A stretch of 64,000 nt of DNA, from assembly GCA_023376005.1 (NCBI GenBank), contig CM042176.1, positions 13,043,194-13,107,193 of the forward strand, read 5' to 3'. The DNA is from Doryteuthis pealeii. Taxonomy: Eukaryota; Mollusca; Cephalopoda; Myopsida; Loliginidae. The notes under the pieces are model-generated. The model did not search any database, was not told the DNA's origin, and saw nothing but the letters and a program-made list of their open reading frames with translations. Positions 57,588-64,000 of this stretch are shown here, one piece after another; position 1 is the stretch's first letter; each line of letters starts with the position of its first letter. Position numbers and translations under genes: made by a program.

Positions 57588-57930
57588 GTGGTTTAGCTCA
57601 ATTGGTAGAGCACCCGGCTCAGTATCGCAAGGTTCCAGATTCAGTATCAGTCCCTATCAACTCAGTGCATGAGTAGCACAGACTGGGTAATCTGACCTGT
57701 GCTGTAAAGTGGAGAGCTGATGGTAGGTGTGGAACTCCACCTCTCCCACCCCAAAAAAAAATGATTTCCCCGATCTAGTGCTAGCAAAATCCATCACTAT
57801 ATGACTTATACCAACCATAGACCACTTCACCAAATTAACTTTTACTTACTGTTCTTCTACAAGGATGGCTTTGGCATTAAATAACCCATGAAAGTTAATA
57901 TACCATTAAACAACCAAACAAAACCAATTT
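57588..57930 (+). mobile_element. tRNA-derived SINE type II with R1-like tail
   Basis: GGTTTAGCTCAATTGGTAGA (A box) and AAGGTTCCAGATTCA (B box) make the best tRNA-like head in the window. The body is CAACTCAGTGCATGAGTAGC. The 3' tail GGCATTAAATAACCCATGAA and ACCATTAAACAACCAAAC is the same module as in R1. Confidence 0.82.
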
Positions 57931-58210
57931 TCAGCCTCACCTTCATTCATACTAACTGTACTCAAATCATATAAAATGGAAAGTTGAATATAAAATATTT
58001 AACATTTTAAGGTCTGTTGCATTGTGTTTTTTTTTAATTTTTTTTTTTTTAATTTTTATTTTTCCCTTTATTTTTAATTTTTTTAAACATTTAATCATTG
58101 TGTTGGTTTGAGTTTTGGACAGTTTTACATTCTGGCCTCCTTACTAATGATCACACCTAATTTTTATGCATCCCATCATGAATTTGTAAATTTAAAAAAA
58201 ATTGTTTTTG

Positions 58211-58248
<38 letters not shown>

Positions 58249-58650
58249 TCCTTACTACATTTGGGGCGCTGGTAGGTGTCGTCAGTGATGTAGTATGCAT
58301 GTGTCACTGGGGAGTTTTGGGTCTTTCAACATCATACTCCCCTCGCCAGATTGACTCTATCTGAGATGATCCTACTCTGATCCACCTACCACCTTTGAGA
58401 TGCTAACAGATGTTTGGCTTTTATTGACTTTATATATATATATCTTTTCATTTACATTATTTACAGTATTTTTATTTAAACAAATTCTATTTAAGTGGAA
58501 ATTATTATAAAGCCAAATCTGAATCCAACAAAAATGTTTGCACAAATGTATATATTGCTTTGTCAGATTTGCTAAAAAGTATGAAGAGGGTTTATATATT
58601 CATTCTAGCATGGTTGGGTTGAATAAAAGGATTTATTTCTCTGAATTTTT

Positions 58651-58862
58651 GAGATGAGGTTTGATAATTTGGGTTATCTGGACTATTGTCCTCATTATTA
58701 TTATCTACACAATGGTTTGGCCACTGAGGTTCTTGTCGAACTTGGGAACCTTCTCAAGAAGGCTCCTGAATCCAACAAAAACACCTTAAGAAAGCTGGAG
58801 GGCACATTTTGTGTAGATAACAATAAAGATGACAGCAAGAGTCCAAATAATACAAGCTGTTA
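58651..58862. mobile_element. Foldback element family F1, copy 2
   Basis: GGACTATTGTCCTCATTATT, ATCTACACAATG and GGGAACCTTCTCAAGAAGG on the left arm pair with CTGGAGGGCACA, TGTGTAGATAACAATAAAGA and AGTCCAAATAATACAAG on the right. Same family as 985-1330. Confidence 0.75.
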
Positions 58863-59167
58863 GAATATATATATATATATATAATTTTTTTTAAGCGGCT
58901 TTGTTAAAGATTACGGGATATTTTTTATAAAAGAATTTCTAAATAAATAAAACTTGCAACAAACAATCACTACAACCAATAATACCTTTGAGAATGACCA
59001 GTGAAATGGTTGAAAGCGCTTGGGTAAAAATATAGGGAATGAACGTCTACACTTGAAAATTATAATGAAATATTCTGTGGTCTTTAACAAAACCTGCTTA
59101 AACAATAACTTTTTGCCAAAATGCACTATCTATTTATCTATATACAATCAATATCCAGTTACTAAAG

Positions 59168-59191
59168 TTTCATGCTTACTGCAATCATCAG
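59168..59191 (-). ncRNA. Hammerhead-like core (g)
   Basis: Minus strand CTGATGA (59191-59185), stem II TGC...GCA within 13 nt, then GAAA (59171-59168) and CTTTAGTAACTGG. All invariant core positions are intact. Confidence 0.42.
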
Positions 59192-59297
59192 ACGAGACGG
59201 GCAAAATGTAAAACTGCTCTGCTATTTTAGCATTGAGCACCTTCATATGCCAATACTTTTCTCCTTTATTCTCTCTATATATATATGTGTGTGTATG

Positions 59298-59329
<32 letters not shown>

Positions 59330-59419
59330 AATATTTATGAATGGGTTCTGTCGTGTGCCATAGGTAAGCAGTTCCTTATGTTTAAAGTATAATGAATAAG
59401 AGGCCATAAATGATAGGCA

Positions 59420-59862
59420 TGTTTAGCAATAACATTTGTCATAAGAAATGGAATTGAAGACCAGGGTTCAAATCCTGGATGTGGCTGTTTGCGTTACACT
59501 TTGTAATAATGCTTTGGGGAAAGGTATTAATCCATCTACCTCACAGCTATGGATAAATACTAAGGCAGACTGGGTTGATTAGCCTTGGTAAGGCAACCAG
59601 TCTCTGAGAAGGGAAACCAGCTGTACTCCATTTAAAAATTGTGTGCTGTGTGGTGTAAAAATAAATTTGCACTATTGCCCTTGGGAAAGGCATGAAACCA
59701 GGTTTTCTTTCCCCAGCGATGGGTAAATAGTAGGGCAGACAGGGTTGTTTAGCCTTGGTAAGGCAACCAGTCTTGGAGAAGGGAAAACTCTCAATTCAAA
59801 ATAGCTATACTTAAAAATTGACATTGTGTCACATCCTGCCCATGGTTGGGTAAATACATAAA
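59420..59862 (+). mobile_element. Two consecutive type I SINE copies
   Basis: The body motifs GGGAAAGG, GCGATGGGTAAATAGTAGGG and GGCAACCAGTCT...GAGAAGGGAAA occur twice (59500-59620 and 59680-59800). The first copy keeps GTTCAAATCCTGGATGTGGC (B box). Confidence 0.7.
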
Positions 59863-60449
59863 GAAACTATTCCCTTGTTTAAAGAAACCAAAGTCACTTT
59901 TCCATCTGATGATTGTGTACAGTACATGAAACAAGGGTAGAATCTATAATAAATATTTATTATTGTTATTCTTACAGTGTACCTTTGCAGGTATGCACAT
60001 TATTTAACTAGGTGCATTTTTGTCTATATTATTTACAAATTAAATGAAATATGATAGTGCTGGTATACAGTTTTGTATATTTATCAACACATTAGCATTG
60101 CAAGGTGAGTAGGGCTTCCTGGTCTTGGTGGGCCACTAGTCTAGGAGGAGGACAACTCTAAATTCAAAACCAGCATTGGCAGATCGTCAGTGGATAGCAG
60201 TTGCCCAAAATAATAGCAAGAAAGAACAGATAATTGATTTCATCTTCTTGGTAAAAAGCATTTAGGAAAATTAACAAAAAAATGAAATGAGGTACTACCT
60301 CAGTCTCAGTAGTTGTTAACGTCCATATCATATAGTCTGTGTGCACTTTAAGGTTTGTGGACACCCTGTATAGTCATAAAGTCATTATATAATGATGTAT
60401 AATTATATGAATCTAGTGAATTAATTTTGTTGCTATTGGCTACTTAAGA

Positions 60450-60684
60450 TTTTTTTCTTTTTCTTTTCTTTTTTTTTTTTATCAACCTCACCCATCATTA
60501 ACCCTTTGGGACCCATAAGCTTGATATTTTGGGCTGAGCATTATTTTACTGTACATTGTAAGCCCAATATTCCATGCCCAGTGAGATCCCGTTAAACATG
60601 TATAATATAAGGTTTAATATAGGGACTGTTTATAGTTTTCTCTTATTAATGGAATGAAGAGACATATTTAAACAAATTTTGTTT

Positions 60685-60719
<35 letters not shown>

Positions 60720-60940
60720 TAAATTTTGAGAACTCAGGTTGTATGCAAAGGGTTAATTGAAATAATATGCATTTCTTTTTTTTTTTTTTTTTTTTTTTTT
60801 TTCCTTTTTTTTTTTTTTTTCTTTTTTACATGTTGGATACTTTTTCCAAATAATGGCTTCTTTACACAGAAAAAAATATGCATTAAACATTTTTTTATTC
60901 AAAATATTTAAATATATTGCTGGAATTTAAAAAAAAAAAA
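60450..60940. other. T-rich low-complexity stretch
   Basis: Several long T tracts (60690-60718, 60776-60820) lie in otherwise unremarkable DNA. The Phe-rich ORF is a translated T tract. Confidence 0.7.
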
Positions 60941-60994
60941 AAATAAAAATGGCTTGGATTTTTAGAATATTTTAAATAAATTGCTGAATTTTTA

Positions 60995-61035
<41 letters not shown>

Positions 61036-61059
61036 ATATATATTTTTATATTTACACAG

Positions 61060-61215
61060 ATATTGTTAAAGACCATGGAATATTTCTTCGTTATGATCTA
61101 CAGTTGTAGATGTTCAAAACTTTTTTCGTATATTGGGATCCAAATGGTGGAGAAATTTTCGCATATTTTTTACCCAGTCTACAACTGAAGATCATAAAGA
61201 AGAAACATTCTGTGT
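61060..61215. repeat. Imperfect hairpin with weak hammerhead-like motif (h)
   Basis: GAATATTTCTTCGTTATGAT and its near-complement ATCATAAAGAAGAAACATTC face each other. Plus strand CTGAAGA (61185-61191), 10 nt, GAAA (61202-61205). Stem II is weak. (TA)n tracts flank both sides. Confidence 0.35.
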
Positions 61216-61271
61216 TCATTCACAATAACTGTCTAAATAATAACTAATAGCTGCCACACAATACACACACA

Positions 61272-61304
61272 ATATATATATATATATATATATAATATAA
61301 TATA

Positions 61305-61350
<46 letters not shown>
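61272..61350. repeat. (TA)n/(TATAA)n microsatellite
   Basis: TA blocks are interrupted by a TATAA variant. A further CTAT/CT/TA compound repeat lies at 61463-61556. Confidence 0.93.
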
Positions 61351-61351
<1 letters not shown>

Positions 61352-61483
61352 CTCAGGCACACAGGGGTCAAAGTTTGGTTTAATTTAAAAAAATTTTTTT
61401 TTTTATGACTTTAAAAAAAAAAGTACCAAAAATAGTATTAGTCATCATACTCTATGCTTGATCTCTCTCTATCTATCTATCTA

Positions 61484-61559
<76 letters not shown>

Positions 61560-61679
61560 ACACACACACACCCAGACCCTTGTATGCATTATTGTCCTAA
61601 TTATCTGGGCATGATAGAATCTGACCAATATTTCATCTATAAATTTGTAACCATAGAAACACAGACTAAAGAAGGTTAG

Positions 61680-61920
61680 GTATTTGCCTCTCATCCCACT
61701 TATGAGAGCATGAAACAAGGACATTTTTTTATGTGGGCCCCACCCACAAGCTGAAGCTCATGGGTGGTAGGCACAAAAAATGCATTGATCCCATTTGCAC
61801 CGGGGGGGGGCATCTCAGGCACTGGGCAATAAACCCAGCCCTACTACTTTAAATCAAGTGGGCAGGTGTTGTCTGGGGGGATGGCCCCTTGGGATCAACG
61901 CTGTTAATTTACATTAACAA
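61680..61920 (+). mobile_element. Repeat family R2, copy 3
   Basis: GTGGGCCCCACCCACAAGCT, TCATGGGTGGTAGGCAC, CAGGCACTGGGCAATAAACC and GGGATCAACGCTGTTAATTT in the R2 order. Confidence 0.7.
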
Positions 61921-62349
61921 ACACACACCCCAAAGGATAAATCTGCAGAAAATAGTTTAGATCTTTATTTATTTATTTTTTTAAGAACTTTTTATTTAGA
62001 TTAAAAAAAATTTTTTTAAAATCATATGTTTGCTTTGTATTACATGCATCTTAATTTTTAATTTATTATTATTTATTTTCAACTCACTTGAGTTATAATT
62101 TTCCCTAATGGAAGCAAAAGAACTGCTACATATTGGATACAATAATAAGAGTTGTTATAAAAAAAAAAACTTATATTTATCTAATGGCATTTAGTATAAA
62201 AAAGACCAAAAAGAAAAACAAAAGAAAACCTCTAGTCAATCTCTGGGAATATTTGTTTTCTTGGTATTTATTTTCCTCTTTCTCATATGTATTCAATAAA
62301 AACTAGCAGGACCTGTGGATATAGTTATTTACTAAGGTTTGCTTTGTTG

Positions 62350-62455
62350 TAGCACAAGGTAGAATGTATGGGGCACTTGGTGAGGTTCAAACTCACTAGT
62401 CATGTTTTGGTAGCCTACCTTGCTAACCATTACACCACGAGAGTGCCATAGGACC
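62350..62455 (-). mobile_element. tRNA-derived SINE head, type III-like
   Basis: Minus strand GTGGTGTAATGGTTAGCAAG (A box) and a B-box-like GAGTTTGAACC, then a short body. Confidence 0.55.
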
Positions 62456-63043
62456 TGTGGATATACCACAGTATGATAATTTAATTATTGCAACATTTGA
62501 TATATTTACTCAAGAGCTATTGTAATACTTCAATATGTAAAAAGCATAATAATCTTGATTTAACTCTCACTCTCTTTTTTTCCTTGTTTCCTTCTTTTCA
62601 TCTTGTTCAATTGAAACAGATTAGTGTTATCGCTTCCACATGTGCCCTAACTTTCCCCTACTTTCTTTCTTATATTTTTTCTGTGTAGCATGCCCTTTTC
62701 TTCCTTTTCTTTATAAAAACAGAATGGTCCATTATTTAGTTGAGGTGACAACACTCATAAGAAATAAGAATTCTTTTTTTTTTTTCTCTCTTTAAAAATT
62801 TTTATTTTTTTTTTTAAATCTGATTTTGCCCATGAATTTTAAATATTCACTGTTTCTTTTTGCTTTTAATTTCCAAACTGCCTTATTCATTGTTCGTATT
62901 GAAAAGTCATGAACCTTAAAAGAGGTAAAGTGGCACATACATTTGTAAACAATTGAAGAAAAAGAAAAGAAAATCCAGGAATATATAAATGTACTGTCTA
63001 GAAATATATAAACAGAATATATGGAAGTGGAGGGGACAGGGGA

Positions 63044-63088
<45 letters not shown>

Positions 63089-63342
63089 AACATGTACAAA
63101 TGTGTGTGTGTCAGGCTTCATGCACTGAATTTGAAACTTTATATTAGAGTTTCTTGTGTATTAAGGTCAAAGTCTAGCATCTCTAAAATGTGCAATTTAC
63201 TGGAAGCCCACTTTACACCCCCCTCCCAACCCCTCTATCCGAACCCTCTAACTTTATAATTGACCTCATTTTGGGTTAAATATTTGAATGCAAACCATTG
63301 TTTGCTTTTTGGAAAGAAAATATATGCATTTGCAATGCCCCT

Positions 63343-63378
<36 letters not shown>

Positions 63379-63579
63379 GAACCCCACTTATATATGTGTT
63401 GTTTTTTTTTTTTTTTTTTTTTTTTTGTAAGGGGAAAAATTCTTTTGAATATTTGAGGATCATTTATTTGTATTGCAGAATTTAAAACATTTTTCTTTTT
63501 TTTTTTTTTTTTTTTTCCATATTGCCTTTTATTTATTTTTATTTTTAAATAAAATTGTGAATGGTTTCAGCAAAGTCAT

Positions 63580-63682
63580 ATAAAGCTTATAATAACTATG
63601 CCCCATAATAGTTGTTACATTAAATCTTTGAATTTTGTATCTGAGTGTATCAACTATTATGGGACAGGAGGTTATAACAAGA
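63580..63682. repeat. Short hairpin
   Basis: CTTATAATAACTATGCCCCA TAATAG pairs with CTATTATGGGACAGGAGGTT ATAAC around a TTTGAATTTTG loop. Confidence 0.6.
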
Positions 63683-63719
63683 ATCAAAACAGATGTGTTT
63701 AGTAACAAAATCTGTTTGG

Positions 63720-64000
63720 AAAAAAAAAAATTTTTTTTTTCTTTTTTCCCTCCTTTTTTTTTTTCTTTTCTTTTTTTCTTTTCTTTTTTTTCCCTTTTCT
63801 TTTTCTTTTTTCCCTTTTCTTTTTTTCTTTTTTTTTTCTTTTCTTTTTTCTTTTCCCTCCTTTTTTTTTCTTTTTTTCCCTCCTTTTTTCTTTTTTTTCT
63901 TTTTTTTCTTGTTCCTTTTTTTCTCTTTTTCCTCTTTTCTTTATTCTTCCTTTTTTCTTTTCCTCTTTTTCTGTTTTTCCTTTTCTTTCTTTTTTCTTTC
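63720..64000. repeat. Polypyrimidine (CTTTT)n-like tract to the window end
   Basis: Nearly pure T/C for 280 bp, with CTTTT and CCCTTTT units, continuing past the right edge. No gene. Confidence 0.95.

Noticed and set aside
57588..57665. Functional tRNA gene
   Set aside because: A and B boxes are present, but the acceptor stem does not pair and the sequence continues into a repeated SINE body. Other tRNA-like heads fail in the same way.

Overview
The window is AT-rich animal nuclear DNA. It has spliced genes with GT-AG introns up to about 24 kb, dense (TA)n and poly-A/T tracts, tRNA-derived SINEs, Penelope-like and LINE fragments, Helitron-like elements and many foldback elements. This density of SINEs, hairpin elements and minisatellites suggests a spiralian, most likely a mollusc and perhaps a cephalopod. 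That is an inference; no sequence here fixes the species.

Two protein-coding genes can be supported, arranged head to head. On the minus strand, a gene starts at 19690 and runs left out of the window through exons 19667-19690, 6209-6325, 5458-5592 and 2981-3604. All its introns are phase 0. It encodes the first 300 residues of a Ser/Thr/Asn/Gln/Val-rich protein that looks like a transcriptional regulator, but I could not name the family. On the plus strand, a complete KMT5A (SETD8/PR-Set7) histone H4K20 monomethyltransferase gene uses exons 20590-20599, 44472-44853, 48140-48248, 50888-50947, 52564-52754 and 54319-54529. These join without a frame break into 320 residues with a PIP degron and a full SET domain. 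The first 10-nt exon is a prediction that rests on phase, splice sites and weak N-terminal similarity. About 0.9 kb separates the two start codons. That interval carries ETS-like, CCAAT, GC-box, CHR-like and YY1-like motifs and is the likely shared bidirectional promoter.

Layout: 1-2980 is intron with foldback elements. 2981-6325 holds three exons of the minus gene. 6326-19666 is its 13-kb first intron, full of repeats. 19691-20589 is the promoter. 20600-44471 is the first intron of KMT5A. It contains a Penelope-like endonuclease fragment at 26.5 kb, a roughly 4-kb array of 40-bp units (27.2-31.2 kb), Helitron-like elements (31.8-33.6 and 39.8-40.2 kb) and a second, inverted pair of Penelope remnants at 39.3-39.8 kb. 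44472-54529 holds the remaining KMT5A exons separated by minisatellites, foldbacks and SINEs. 54530 onward is 3' UTR and then repeat-rich intergenic DNA to the end, which is a long T/C-rich tract.

The most unusual signals are recurrent hammerhead-ribozyme-like cores inside (TA)n-flanked hairpins, a set of long foldback elements with GGTAA/GGTTA-type ends and 8-9 bp target duplications, and the large homogenised 40-bp minisatellite in the KMT5A first intron.
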